A DNA stretch of 64,000 nt from Rhododendron vialii (GCF_030253575.1 NC_080557.1:46204501-46268500); one strand, 5' to 3'. Shown: positions 11,015-22,757, numbered from the stretch's first letter. Numbers and translations: made by a program. Notes: generated from the letters alone by a model not told the origin.

Positions 11015-12435
11015 TAGGGGTGTTATTTGGTCGGTTCGGTTCGGTTCGGGGTGGATTTGCCGCACCCCGATCGGGTTCGGGGTACATAGTCCGGAGACCG
11101 ATCCCGACCGGTATTAATTTCAGTTCGGTTCGGTTCGGGGTGGGTTCGGTTCGGTCGGGGCGTTCGGTCCGCCCGAAATGGGCCTTAGTCGGGCCATTCT
11201 AAAAACTAACAATAGACTACGGGCTATGTTTGGGCCATTTTTTCACCCATATTTGGGCAATTTTCACATGTTTCTCACCCATATTTGGGCAATTTTCAAC
11301 CTTAAGTCAATCACCCATGTTTGGGCCATTTTTTCACCCATATTTGGGCCATTGTACGGTTTGTACCTTCTTTTTTTTTTTTCAAACACCAATTGAAAAA
11401 AAAATTAACATACAACAACAGGGAGAGTATAAAAAGAAGTGCTACAATACTAACATCCATTTGTTTTTCCAACCTTCACTGGTATTGTATGGAGTAGCCA
11501 TGGGAGATTTTTTTTTTTTTTTTTTGCTTAACTCGTTGGAATTGAAAGACCTAGGAAAATAAAAGGTACTTGAAACTTGAAAAGAAAGCATAGAAGAGTA
11601 AAAGGGTCATCTAACTAGAAACAAAATTTTCTCCTAGTTCAATAGTGCATAACCTATTTAATACCTGTGCAAGTTCCTATTTAAGTGGTCAACAAGTATG
11701 CTCAAACAATTACAACTTTCACAAGTACTCTTTCACCTTCTTTTTTTTTTTCCAATCGATTGGAAATATCTTCTACACTACTATATATAACTTGGAGAAG
11801 TTAAAGTAATTTAGAACAGAGAGAGCAATCGATTGGAAAATTTTGCAAAAACGTCCCCATCTTCGCCCAACTCCGCTTTATTCAAAAGGAAAAGAAAAAG
11901 CCACGGTTATTTAAGGTGTAGAATTGAGCCAATGTGTGGAACAGCATTCCCAATCCAGGCAGAAGAAATTGGATTGGTAAGTAATATCACCCCTAGGCCC
12001 CCTCTTTCAAGTCAAGTCCTAAAAACTATACTTGATCTGACCAATGAGAGTAACAAAGTAAATAAATCAAGCAATGAAATTCTAAAAAAAAAAAGTAAGA
12101 GCCAAAAGTTAACCATTCAAAATTTTGTTGGAAGTTAACAATTTAAAACAATAAGAGCCAGAAAATTAAAATAATTTATATAAATATATAAAATATATAG
12201 TTCGGTCGGTTCGGTCGGTTCGGTCCTCGGTCGGTTCGGTCGGTTCGGTCCGCATTCGGTTCGGTTCGGTTCGGTCGGTATAGATTTCCAGAAAACCGAG
12301 ACCGAACCGACCTAGGTTCGGTTCGGTTCGGTCCACCCCGAACCGAAAAAAAACTCCCTTGGACCGACCGAAGATCGAACCGATCGGTCCATTTTTTCGG
12401 TCTTTTTCGGTCCGGTCGGGTTCGTAACAGCCCTA
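11015..12435. mobile_element. hAT-like element nested in the solo LTR, with TTCGG-rich ends
   Basis: Ends TAGGGGTGTTA and (inverted) TAGGGCTGTTA are flanked by the perfect 8-base duplication ATTATTAC at 11007-11014 and 12436-12443. Both subterminal regions are packed with TTCGG/CGGTTCGG repeats (about 11030-11170 and 12200-12420). The interior has a short repeat of CCCATATTTGGGC (11240-11350). No transposase frame is visible, so it is non-autonomous. Confidence 0.85.
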
Positions 12436-14060
12436 ATTATTACAACATAACTCTCATGAGAGTACTTTTATTACACAAGGGAGGGGAAACTAAGGTCCCT
12501 AACTACAGCTCCGCCTGCTCCTCCATTTGAGCCAGCTCTTCAGCTCCAAAGGCCTCCAAGGTGTACTGCTCACCTTGATCATCTACAAAGTCTGACACAT
12601 TATACCAGCGTCGCCACCGATATAATATGTCAGGGTCACCAAAGGTAACACCGTGAGCTACAAAAGCTCAGCAGAACAAACCCATACCCGCTAACCCATA
12701 ACTTACAAACAACAGGTTATACAATCATCGATTTCCACATGATACATGTATATACAGCTAACAATGACACATCCATATTCGTTAATCATCTATCGTTGGT
12801 GTCCAAGATTTCCGTGTTTCTCCTACGCGACTCGTCGTAGACCGTGTCAACATTTTCATTTACAACTCAATCTTTCAAAAACCATTTGTTTAACACACCC
12901 AACCTCGGTTCCGCCGTTCCGGTCTCCCGAGTATCCTCACAATGGTTCCGCCGCACCGGATTCCCATTGGCACACAAAATCTTGCATTGGCTCCTCTCCG
13001 CGGATAACCAAGCCATACCTCACCATGGTTCCGCCGGTCCGGGTTCCCATGGGAACGCACACAACCTCACAATGGTTCCGCTATTCCGGATCTCCATTGG
13101 AACACACACACCCAACTCACATTATGCCACCAAAACCGGTCATAATGTAGTTTCAAAAATATTTCCTTCCTCGGAAAACATTTCCTTTCATTTATCACAC
13201 CCTAGGTGCCATGTTTCTACTTTCTCGGTTCTCGTGTCTCGTTTACATGCAAAGACTCCGCGGTAGGACAAAAGTAAGCATGAAACATTCTAACAAGATC
13301 ATCCAATTCTATAATATACTACAAGTAACACATTCGATTTATGTATGTAAGCTCATACTCCTTGGAATATCAAAATACGAATACTTCGATTCACATGGTA
13401 ACGTTTTAACTTTCGAAGACCGTTCTTTCTTAAAGATCAAACAACATACGTTTTACTTGGAATAAGTAAGTAAGTGAGTAAGGATAAACTTAGAATTAGG
13501 GGTAAGAATAATCTACCTTGATCCGAAACTAGTCGGGGCCGAATAAGCTAGTTGGAAGATTTTACGGGTGGTGAAACTCGCAAATCTGGACCGAACTTTG
13601 GATGGCCGTAACTCGGTCAGTATTTGGCCGAATATGATCGTTCTTGGGTCGAAGTTGAAGCTCTCGAAGTGCTCTACAACTTTCGTGAAGGAAGTTGATC
13701 CTAGAAACTACTTTAGGTAGGAGAAAAATGGTGATAAAGGAAGAGACAGTATGCTGTCTGGAAATGGAAATCCGAGATTTTTACTGAACTTTGGATGCCA
13801 ATATCTTTGTCATTTCTTCACCGATTGGGATGGTTCTTGGGTCTAACTTGAAGGTTTCGAAGTGCTCTACAACTTTCCCGAAGGGAGTTGGTTCTAAAAA
13901 CTAGCCTAAGCAGGGGAAAACTGAGGATTTACGAAGGGCAGTAAGCTGCCAGGAAAAACAGAAATGATTTCTAGAGAGAAGTGAGTGAAGGTGTGAGTTG
14001 AATGGAAGGCATGGGGTGCTATTTATAGCCAACACTTGAGCTCCTCCTCCCTCCTCTATG

Positions 14061-14390
14061 GCCGCCCCCCCCCCCCCCCCCCCCTTCTCTCCTTCCTCCC
14101 ATGGATTTGCTCCATTGTCATGTCCAATCAAGCTTGAAAGCATGCCAAGTCTTCCATGACTTGTCACTTCCATTTGTAGGCCAAATCTTAGGTCATCATG
14201 AAGGGTTTTGGACTTGTCAAGTCTATGGGGAGGTTGCTTGCAAGAAAGAATATAATCATGGCCTAGCTTTGTACTTTGAAAGACTAGAAATGGGTTGGCA
14301 AGTGGTCAAAAATAGGCTTAAGGCTATAATGTTGCTTGTGTAAGTAATCAAAACTCATGCACACACTCCACCCCACTTTCTCCATCCGGC

Positions 14391-14441
<51 letters not shown>
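14061..14441. repeat. Poly-C run and (CT)n microsatellite within the solo LTR
   Basis: A run of about 20 C lies near 14065-14084 and a (TC)n/(CT)n tract of about 50 bases near 14391-14441. Both are simple repeats. Confidence 0.9.
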
Positions 14442-14444
<3 letters not shown>

Positions 14445-15115
14445 ATCTATATACATCCAAGAAAATCTAGGAAAGTAAGTCTAGGATTTTAAAACTAGAA
14501 CATAGGTGTGCATGCATGGCAAAGCTAGCCAAGCAAAATGATGGGATTCTTTGTATGACTTGTCTTGTCATGCTTATTGGCAAGTCAAAGGTCTATTAAC
14601 CAAGGGGTAGAAATTCCCCTAACAATTATGGACCAAGGGGTAATGGAAAATTGGTAATAATTAGGGTTTGAAATGACTTGTCATGGGAGTAAAATGATTA
14701 CTCCTATGGTCTAATGGTCCGATAGGGTTCGGAGGGTTTCATAAGGTTCAAAGACGGTCAAAAAGGTTCATCTAGGGTTAGGGAATTGTCATTAGATTGA
14801 AACGGTAATTAGGGTTTTCTAACGAATTGGTTGGAAACTAATTCTACTTGCCAAGTAGGATTTCTAGCCAAGAAATATAATTTAAAGATTTTATTTAACT
14901 CACTAGAAAAAAATACAAGTGCTTCTACAAGCATACTTGTCTCTAGAAAATGACTAGATTGCTCGGCGTGAAAATATATAATTTTATAAATCTCAAATCT
15001 AATTATGACGGATTATTAAAATTAAAAAGAAATTTTTAGTAGCAAATCCAAGTAATTAAAATAAAATTTAAATATTTAACGAAATTTTTATTTACCAAAA
15101 ATCAGGGTCGTTACA

Positions 15116-15540
15116 GAAACCACTGGAAATTTCAGGGGAAATATGATTTATTATGTTTTACAAAAAAAATTCACTCCATGGCCATTTGCTTGTTCTTTCT
15201 GTTTCTGTCTTGAGTTATTGGATTACTACGTGACTTTGCTTGTAAAGTTCTACTCAATTAAATCCATGATGGGTATTGCATAAGTAGCACTATATATATA
15301 ATGCAAACTTATCCAAAAAAAAAAAAAACTTATCAAAAAAAGAAGAAGAAGCACAATATAATGAATACTTTTATAGGAGTATTACAAAGTTGGGGACCCT
15401 ATGGTGTGATAAGCACGGTAGGGGACGCCGTAACTCTCTACGACAATGTCTTCTTTGCTATTGCATTGCCCAGATCATTTACGAAGGTCTACTAATCTAG
15501 TTCCAAAACTGCCAAGTAGCCTTTTAAAATATATTTTAAA
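15116..15540. repeat. Segmental duplication: downstream flank of gene 1, matching 26338-26735
   Basis: Sequence from GAAACCACTGGAAATTTCAG through CTAGTTCCAAAACTGCCAAG is shared with the flank of dioxygenase gene 2 with minor substitutions. This shows that genes 1 and 2 were duplicated together with their downstream DNA. Confidence 0.9.
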
Positions 15541-15660
15541 TATAATTACAAATCCGATTGAGTCAAATTTTTACGAGAATGATTTAATCAACATGAAAAA
15601 AAAGTCAACCGTCTCGATCGTTAGTTCGAATTTGGAAAACCGATCGCCTGAAAGAAAATT

Positions 15661-15925
15661 GGTTTTGGCGGTGTGAAAATCTACTAGCGGTTAATGAAAA
15701 CCGTCGCTATAGTCCGGTTTATAGTAATGGTTATTGGAAACCGTCGCTATAATCCGGTTTTTTAGTAACGGTTATGGAAAACCGTTGCTATAGTCTTATA
15801 ATCTAGTAACGGTTGCATGAAAACCGTGGCTATAGTCCTGTTTCTGGTAACGTTTTGCAAACCGTTGCTACACACCATCTCTACCGACGGTTTTTTCAAC
15901 CGTTACTAAAAAAATTCGTTGGGAG
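15661..15925. repeat. CACTA-like subterminal repeat remnant
   Basis: Repeated GGTTnnnGAAAACCGTCGCTATAGTCC units in both orientations resemble the subterminal repeat arrays of En/Spm (CACTA) elements. A clean CACTA terminus and 3-base duplication were not found, so this is a fragment. The equivalent place after gene 2 lacks it. Confidence 0.4.
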
Positions 15926-15939
15926 ATCCCAAATTTCTT

Positions 15940-16785
15940 GTATTGTATGTTTTTAGCACGATTTACAATCGTGGATGTGGTCATCCATTACTCTGGTGAT
16001 GCAATTCTTTTATTTCAAGAGAAATCACACTTTAAACCCTAGAGTTTGTTGCATTTCTCACCTACTATTGTCTTATCTTTTATGGAAAGAAAACAATTTA
16101 GTAAACAGTTAATCAATTGTCAATGCGATCATCCATTAATCCCGTGATGCAGTTCTTTCCTTCGAAGGGAAAATCACATTTGAAACCCTAGAGTCTTATG
16201 CATTTCCCCTAGAGTTTGATGCATTTCCCAAATTCACTCCTGTCATTTTAATTTTTCGAACTTGAACCCTATATTTATTAGGAGATGGACGGATGGTCCA
16301 CCTCCGTTATTGATTTAACGGAACAGTTGAAATGTGGGATGCAAAAGAAATATATTGCCCACGTGGCATTTATGTTGGTGGGTCTTCCAACTTGATGTTA
16401 ACATGCATTGCTAACTTAATCACATCCAATCAAAACCACTCTTATCAAAAATCTAGAATTGTTACAATCACTCATATATAATTCCACTCTTATCGACATT
16501 CTAGAATAGTTGAAGGAGATGGATGGTCTAAATCGTGATCAGCTAATAAATATAAGGTTTAAGTTGAAAAACCTATAACTACAGGGTTGAATTTGGGAAA
16601 TATAGAAAACTCTATGGATTAAAATATAGCTTTATCTTCTTTGACTATTATTGCAGTCTTTTTTTATTACAAAGAAAGACAAGGTCGGCCAGATTTTTCT
16701 CCGAAAATGACAGATAAGGAAAGCTTATCCCCTATAAAAGCCTCTCAACATAAACCAAACTTGTATGGCGTTGATTTTTAGAACT
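15940..16785 (+). promoter_or_regulatory. Orphan copy of the dioxygenase gene 3 promoter region
   Basis: From TTTTTAGCACGATTTACAATC to CCTATAAAAGCCTC...AAACTTGTA this block matches 27067-28080, the upstream region of dioxygenase gene 3, including the TATA box CCCTATAAAAGCC (about 16730-16742). Similarity stops just after AAACTTGTA, where gene 3 continues to its start codon; no dioxygenase exon follows here. The downstream gene was probably lost by deletion or replacement. Confidence 0.8.
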
Positions 16786-17454
16786 CAATCGTCCTGCATG
16801 GCGTTCAAATGTTAAAATGTGAAACTAAAATATACTGTACAAATAAAAAAACATAATATCCATCCATCCATAAAAGCTAATGTTTTCAATTTTAGCTTTT
16901 GAAACATGATAAACAAATAGAAGGCTATTCGCAGTCTAATCTAGGGAGTCATGCACACCTCAAGAAACCATCCAAATCACCAATAGCTTCCTCTTCTCAA
17001 TCATCATTTGCTTTATACCCAGCCACATCTTCATCTTCTCCTTCGTCTGAATTTGAATCTGAATCTCCATTTTCTTACTCTACTTGTTCCCATTCACTAT
17101 CTTAATCTAATGGAGGCGAAGTCTGATGGAAAGAAGTTGAAGGCTAAATGCAGAACATTTAAGGCGTTGATACAAAAGATATAATGGCTTTAAGAAACAT
17201 AAAAATCCAGATTCGAAGCTATGATCCGGTCCATTGGCCCTCTAGGTGTTTGATAGACTAAGGAATTGGAAGATAAATGGATATATCTTGTCTCTAGATA
17301 TTTCAGCGCGCACGTAATGCGCCTTGGGTCTTGCCCCAAGGTGCACGCTTTATGAGCCTGAACTGCGCTTTGCCACTCTAGACGTCATCTTATACATGTC
17401 AAAAGCCTATTTTTTGTTATGTGAGGCAGAATTTTTCATCAGTTGAATGCTCTA
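16786..17454. other. No gene recognised
   Basis: Contains a short serine-rich frame (16899-17105) and another starting ATGGAGGCGAAG at about 17110, neither matching a family I know. The section from about 17250 may be the start of the LTR remnant that follows. Confidence 0.4.
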
Positions 17455-17615
17455 TGTTGTAAACCCTATTTCGTTATGTGATAATAAGAACAGCAGCCGC
17501 TCTTGCTCCTGTGGACATATCCAATTTTGGAAAACCATTTATATCTCTGTATTGATTTCTTTACTGTTTTATACTTGTAAATCGTGCGTGTGTGCGTGTG
17601 TGTGACGATCCTAAC
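17455..17615 (+). mobile_element. LTR remnant, 3' part, related to 45702-46087
   Basis: GTAAACCCTATTTCG ... TTTTATACTTGTAAATCGTG ... GATCCTAACA parallels the 3' third of the LTR-like sequence at 45945-46087 in the same order. A (TG)n stretch interrupts it. Confidence 0.55.
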
Positions 17616-20283
17616 AATGTACCCCCACCAACGTCACAAATTATTTAAATGGACCATGCACATACCTCCACCTTGAACCATGTCACTACGTATTGTATAA
17701 AAATGACATAGAAGACTCAAATACTATGTCCCTACTAAGGAGTAATATACACAAACTTGAGTAATAGACCTAACTTTTCACACTTCATACTTGTCACAAA
17801 ATATGACGAGCTCCTTTTCACAAAACAATATGGTTCAAGAGTACTCAAAATAAAGTCTTTTCCAATTATTGACTTGCTCTTGTTTACCTCGGAGAATGTT
17901 GGTTCACCTAACTTTCCATGCTTCGTGCTTCTCACAAATTTGACGTGCCCATTTTGAATATATAATATGGTCCAAGAGTACTCAGAATAAAGTCTTTTCC
18001 AATTATTGACTTGCTCTTGTTTACCTCCAGCTCCCCCAAATCATGCTTATTTGTGCAGGGAACGAAAGTGGTGTCATGCTTATTTATCCTCTAAAGTATG
18101 GAGTAGGCCTCTAAAATGGGAGTAGGCCTCACCAACATGGTTGATTGCCGAGGGAGCGTCTTAATTGTAAAACAATGGAAATGCTTACATGAATGAAAGG
18201 ACTGTCTTACATTCTTGAACCAATATTCATATATGACGAGCTCCATGTCATATTTGTAGTATATAATGAGCAGTAATATTTTGAGAACTTGTAATGATAA
18301 TTTTCATTTTTTTTTTTGTTTTAGGTGGAGTTCTCTCTATTCAATAGATCATTTCTTATGAAATTTTCGGTGTGGTGCAACTTACATGGTTTACACGTTA
18401 CTAATTCCCAAAATGAGAATATTTATCTCCATGTAAAGTCGGTACTCTTTCTACATTTTTTAGCCCAAAAAATGATCTTGACAAACAAAATTGCAAATAA
18501 TAAAAATGAAGAATTGGTAGATTTTGTCTAAGAACAAAGTACATTGTCAACCAACCTGTATATGTGACTATCCATATCGTCAATGCAAATAAGAACAATA
18601 ATATAGGAAGGCTAGATTGACTACCATTTCGAAGCCACAACCTCATAAATCAACACAAGAGAACAAATAAATTACATCCACCACCAATTAAAGCATCCAT
18701 CAGTCCAAAATCTTTCAAAAAAACCAGTTGTTTCACTCTCATATCTATGACAGTTACACTATCAGTTCTAGTTGCACAGTGTATAACTAATGTGCTAAGC
18801 CATACCAGCCAACACATGAACAATTCCAATAACATTGTGACTACCACAGGATGTACATCTAAATACGAATATCAGAAACAGAGCAAACCTCCAAACAGAC
18901 ATACACAATCATATAAATACCAAGACTCAAACACATTCAGCACTTCTGTAAGATGTCAGCTAGTAGGTAGTTGCACAAACAAAACATGACCTATACGAAT
19001 AGCCTTTTTTGCAAACCAGGACCCACATTACCCTGTAAGGCAAGTACATGTGTATGTTAACATAAAGACAGATGTTAGACAGTTTTCTATATGTTTTATC
19101 TATTATCTTTTTGTTTTCAAACTATGTTGAAGAGATTTGTACATCTACTCATCAAAGTTTGGGAAAATGGAGATGAATTTCTGGAACAATATGTGTCGGG
19201 GTAGTGTTTACCTCTAACTCCTTTGACCTCATCATCCCACCAAACCATTGCTCCATAAACTTGAAGGTATGAAGGCCGCAATCGTGTCTGCATCCACAAA
19301 ATTGTTTCATTCATATACAAAGTAGTATGCACCATGAAATGGTTTAATCTGTCAGCTTCCCGTCGGTGTTACCCCCTTCTTTCCAGGGGCAAGAACAGGA
19401 GTGGATTTAGCATGGGAATCACTGGCTATATAATGCTACAGTTCCATAGCTGGGTTCCTGCACCAATGGAGAGAACTCAACCTGCAACTATTTTCATGAA
19501 CCAGAACCTTCGTTGCATGTTTTGAAAACTCCCGTTTCATGCAGTTTCGATAACTGACGCACCCATGAGTCAACAAAATTTATCTACTCCTAGTCCATCA
19601 TCTTTGCAGAAGCAAAATGTAAGTGTTTCTATTGCAAACAACATGTCTACTGCTAGATGAGGACGAAAACGGACTTCAGGACTTCAAATTTTAGAGAAAA
19701 GTTGTGAGGAATCAGTGTCACAAGGTGTTGCAGAGGCTTCCAATGTGAAGTCCTAGAAACCCTATCCTTGATACTAAACTACTCCTCTTTTCCAGATTTC
19801 CCATTCTATTATAGTACGATAACTAAACGACTTCTTCTTCCTACATCTTTTGAAAGCTATCCAACGGGGGCAAGGAGATCACATCTTTCTAACAGACGGG
19901 GTAAAGAAGCAAAGAATCTATTTGCTCACCAAGAAAGAAATAATCTCAATATCGAAGTGTCATAAGACAGATCAATCCTTCCAGTCTTGTTGAGATCGTT
20001 CCTTCACTACCGATCAGTCACTTGTTTGTTGTTAGCTGCCGTTACAGAACTTCTCTAAAAAATGACTGTCTAGAATTGGAATGCATATTTGGATTGAGAG
20101 AGCAGCATCCCATGAGCAGTATGCTGAACTGAGATAACAAGGAAAAAGATCCCAGGTCCCATGAGCAGTATGCTCAATCGACTCCTAGAAGGCCCCTGGT
20201 CATGTATCTCACAATTCTCGAATCGTCCATGGGTAGTATACTGGGACAGTGCGACGTTGCAACCGGCGAGCCAATATTCAAAT
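17616..20283. other. No nuclear gene recognised; part may be organelle-derived
   Basis: A short direct repeat lies at 17835-18020 (CAAAATAAAGTCTTTTCCAA appears as two near copies). From about 19750 the base composition becomes more even and repeat-free, and it leads directly into plastid trnL sequence. A frame on the minus strand at 19117-19335 is open but unrecognised. I cannot assign function. Confidence 0.35.
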
Positions 20284-20550
20284 CCATTTTTCCCAAACAA
20301 ACAAAGATTCCGAAAGCTAAAAAAAAGGATAGGTGCAGAGACTCAATGGAAGCTATTCTAACAAATGGAGTTGACTGCGTTGGTAGGGAACGACATCCAA
20401 ATGAGATCCTACTCTAAAAACAAAGGGGATATGGCGAAATTGGTAGACGCTACGGACTTGATTGGATTGAGCCTTGGTATGGAAACCTACTAAGTGATAA
20501 CTTTCAAATTTAGAGAAACCCAGGAAAAAAAAAGGGCAATCCTGAGTAGC
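20284..20550 (+). pseudogene. trnL-UAA: Plastid-derived trnL(UAA) 5' exon and intron fragments, order swapped
   Basis: 20425-20459 matches the plastid tRNA-Leu(UAA) 5' exon (GGGGATATGGCGAAATTGG...CGGACTT). It is followed by the start of its group I intron (GGAAACCTACTAAGTGATAA, then AGAGAAACCC and GGGCAATCCTGAG). Upstream, 20290-20390 holds a later part of the same intron (CAAACAAAGATTCCGAAAGC, AAAGGATAGGTGCAGAGACT, ACAAATGGAGTTGACTGCG). In the plastid the intron part follows the exon, so the two pieces are permuted here. No 3' exon is seen, so it is not a working tRNA gene. A direct plastid insert, or a mitochondrial intermediate, could explain it. Confidence 0.82.
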
Positions 20551-21456
20551 ATCTCTTGCCTCTTTTAGATAATCTTCACTACAATTGAAAAGGTATAAAA
20601 TGCACGAATTAAGGTCATAGAAGATGGAATTTATCACATCAACCAATAACTACATTGGCCTTAAAATACTTACAGGAATGTGAGATAGGGATTGGTTTTG
20701 GTCCATTTCTTTGGTGCCTCTGCTCTTTCCTCAGTTCGTTTGGTCCTTCTCTTTGGTGCCTCAGTCCTTTCCTCACTTCGTGCTTGTTTCCTTCCAGTTT
20801 TCATCCTTCATTTATAAAAGATAATTAATATTTTCACTCTCATTTTTTTTAGATAATAGTAAAACAAATTTTAATCATTCCTATAAAGGGTATTCCACTG
20901 GAAATCTTACATGCCAAATGGTGCCCACTGGAAATATCTCAAATGTGGAGATTGAATGTGAGAACAAAAGGGTAGTCCACCTCTGCATTTCAGAGAAGGT
21001 GACAAAGGGACTGTGCTTCTATTTTGGGCCTATGTGGCTAATACCATTTGTATTTCTTTCTTTTGGTCTAATAAAAAAAAGTCATAGAGTAGGCACTTGT
21101 CATTTGAACGGGATCATTCCAGTTATTTGTATAGCTTATGAATGAAACCTCATTCAATTTCAGAAACACATTTACAAAGCACTGAAAAACCAAGGAAGAT
21201 TACAATACTAGGTGCAAGGAATACAATATAGTTTGAAACCCACATTCTCTACTACACTACCTCATTGTGTACATTGCCAAATTATGCTACACATCTTTGC
21301 CGCAATATGTGGGAACAATAATGTCCCTAGAGAAGAGGTTCGAGACCCACTTTTAAGCCTCAATACCCACTTTAGCTATGTCCCTAAAGAGGTGCTACTG
21401 ACATGCTTCTAATCCCCCCAATATTCACAGGAAAATCGACAGACAAAGGAACATCA

Positions 21457-21460
<4 letters not shown>
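20551..21460. other. No gene recognised
   Basis: Low-similarity intergenic sequence with a short internal near-repeat (TTTGGTGCCTC at about 20711 and 20752). Nothing else was supported. Confidence 0.4.
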
Positions 21461-21512
<52 letters not shown>

Positions 21513-21520
21513 GGGGGGGT
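21461..21520. repeat. Compound microsatellite (CA)n-(GA)n-(G)n
   Basis: A CA run, then AGAGAG, then about 19 G. The poly-G is long enough to be unreliable in assembly. Confidence 0.95.
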
Positions 21521-21708
21521 TGTACTAAGGCAACTCTGCATACCAAGTATCGATTCAACTTACCTGGCGATGATTGAGTCGGAATCGATTCGTATGAACT
21601 GTAGTCGGGTGTTCGTACTAGGGCAACTCTTTAGACGATGGAGAGCAGAGAGGAGATATGAAGGAGGAGCAAAACCTAGAGAGGAGATGAAGGGGGAGTT
21701 TTACATTC

Positions 21709-22757
21709 GGGTTAAATATATACTTGCCCCCTAAACTATTCTGAAATTTTCACTTCCCCCTTCAACTACTAATTGAACACTCATGCCCCTTCAACTAAAA
21801 AAATGTTACACAGTCAGGACAAGCAATGTGAAGATGGAACCAAAGAAAAGCAATGTAGTCAGGTAATCACACAACCAACATTCAGTTAGCCATCACAGCC
21901 CATGCTCACAATCACAAGAAGTCCGAAGGCCCCAACTAAAAGGGGAGGTGTCCCTTAAGTTTCTATCTTTAAATGTCTTTATCTAAGTTTAAGACCAAAT
22001 TTTATCTACTGTTATGGTGTTTTGTATTGCCCTGGCTTTTGGTGCCTTGTTTGGCATGGCTATTGATGCTTCTTTTGCTTTTGTGATGGCTATTGATGCC
22101 TTTTTTGGCTTGTGCACTGTTAGGGCTGAACCTAAGGAGAAAGACCTTATTCTGTTAATGGAGACATTTGTTGGTACTATTATGCCTTGTTCTACTTTTG
22201 TGGTTGTTGCTTCTGGTAATGCCTTTTCTTTCTTTTTTTTACATTTGGAGAGAAGAATGCATGCTTGTGATTGTGCTGCATTTTTCCATTTTCGAGATGC
22301 TATGATTGTTGTGACCAAAGAAAAGAATGTATTTGCTATGATTGTCATTGTATTTGTACAAGCGGAGGAACTTGTGGAAGAAATCCGCACTACTGTCTGC
22401 CTCTCATGACGATGTGTGTGTGTGAGAGAGAGAGAGATAAACAAAGTGAGTGAGTTGGAGAGAGAGAGAGAGAGGGAGGGAGGGAGGGAGAGAACAGAGT
22501 CAGAGTTATGGTAGACCAGATTGTGAGATAGAGGAAGAAGAGGATAGATACATATATATATATGGTAGGCAAAAGACATTTATATCCTTCAACTAACCCA
22601 CTTAGGGAGAGGGGGTCAAGTTTTCCGTCCAAATGGAAGAGATTGTCCTGACTGTGTAACAATTTTTTAGTTGAAGGGGCAAGGGTGTTCAATTAATAGT
22701 TGAAGAGGGAAGTAAAAATTTTCGGAATAATTTAAAGGGCAAGTATATATTTAACCC
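21709..22757. mobile_element. Mutator-like element with ~115-bp inverted ends, possible Pack-MULE
   Basis: The left end, 21709-21827 (GGGTTAAATATATACTTGCC ... TTACACAGTCAGGACAA), is repeated inverted at 22637-22757 with about 85-90 percent identity by eye. The flanking 9-mers TTTACATTC (21700-21708) and TTTGCATTC (22758-22766) differ by one base, as an old 9-base target duplication would. Long inverted ends plus 9-base duplication identify the Mutator superfamily. No MURA transposase frame is present. The interior (about 21830-22630) holds an open frame, see the next entry. Confidence 0.82.
22014..22409 (+). other. Open frame inside the MULE-like element, unrecognised; possible captured gene piece
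   Basis: A 131-codon frame is open here, with hydrophobic stretches (GMAIDASFAFVMAIDAFFG). The opposite strand is also open over 21989-22579. A third frame (22271-22453) is strikingly cysteine-rich (CYDCCDQRKECICYDCHCIC). Because all three are open in the same DNA, at most one is real coding sequence. The position between two Mutator ends is what a captured gene fragment would have, but I do not recognise the parent gene. Confidence 0.3.

Larger units (their letters stand above)
10939..15115 (+). mobile_element. Solo LTR of a large LTR retrotransposon (probably Ty3/gypsy), 4.18 kb with a nested element
   Basis: It starts TGTAACGCCCCGAATTTT and ends GGGTCGTTACA (TG...CA). It is flanked by the perfect 5-base target duplication GAAAC at 10934-10938 and 15116-15120. 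The paralogous flank of gene 2 has the empty site, a single GAAAC at 26338-26342. No PBS, gag or pol is present, so this is best read as a solo LTR left by LTR-LTR recombination. Without the nested hAT-like insert it is about 2.76 kb. The TGTAAC(A/G)CCCC start and great length suit gypsy chromovirus LTRs (inference). Open frames inside are not convincing genes. Confidence 0.85.

Noticed and set aside
12746-13266. Overlapping 134- and 140-codon frames with TTCCGCC repeats
   Set aside because: They lie inside the solo LTR, overlap in two frames and reflect repeated CACAATGGTTCCGCC units.
14391-14441. CRISPR-like or regulatory array
   Set aside because: Plain CT microsatellite; no spacer structure. 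No CRISPR array exists in this plant DNA.
20425-20459. Functional tRNA-Leu gene
   Set aside because: Only the plastid 5' exon and part of the intron are present; the 3' exon is absent.
22390-22692. Ser/Leu-rich minus-strand protein
   Set aside because: Caused by GA-rich microsatellite DNA within the Mutator-like element.
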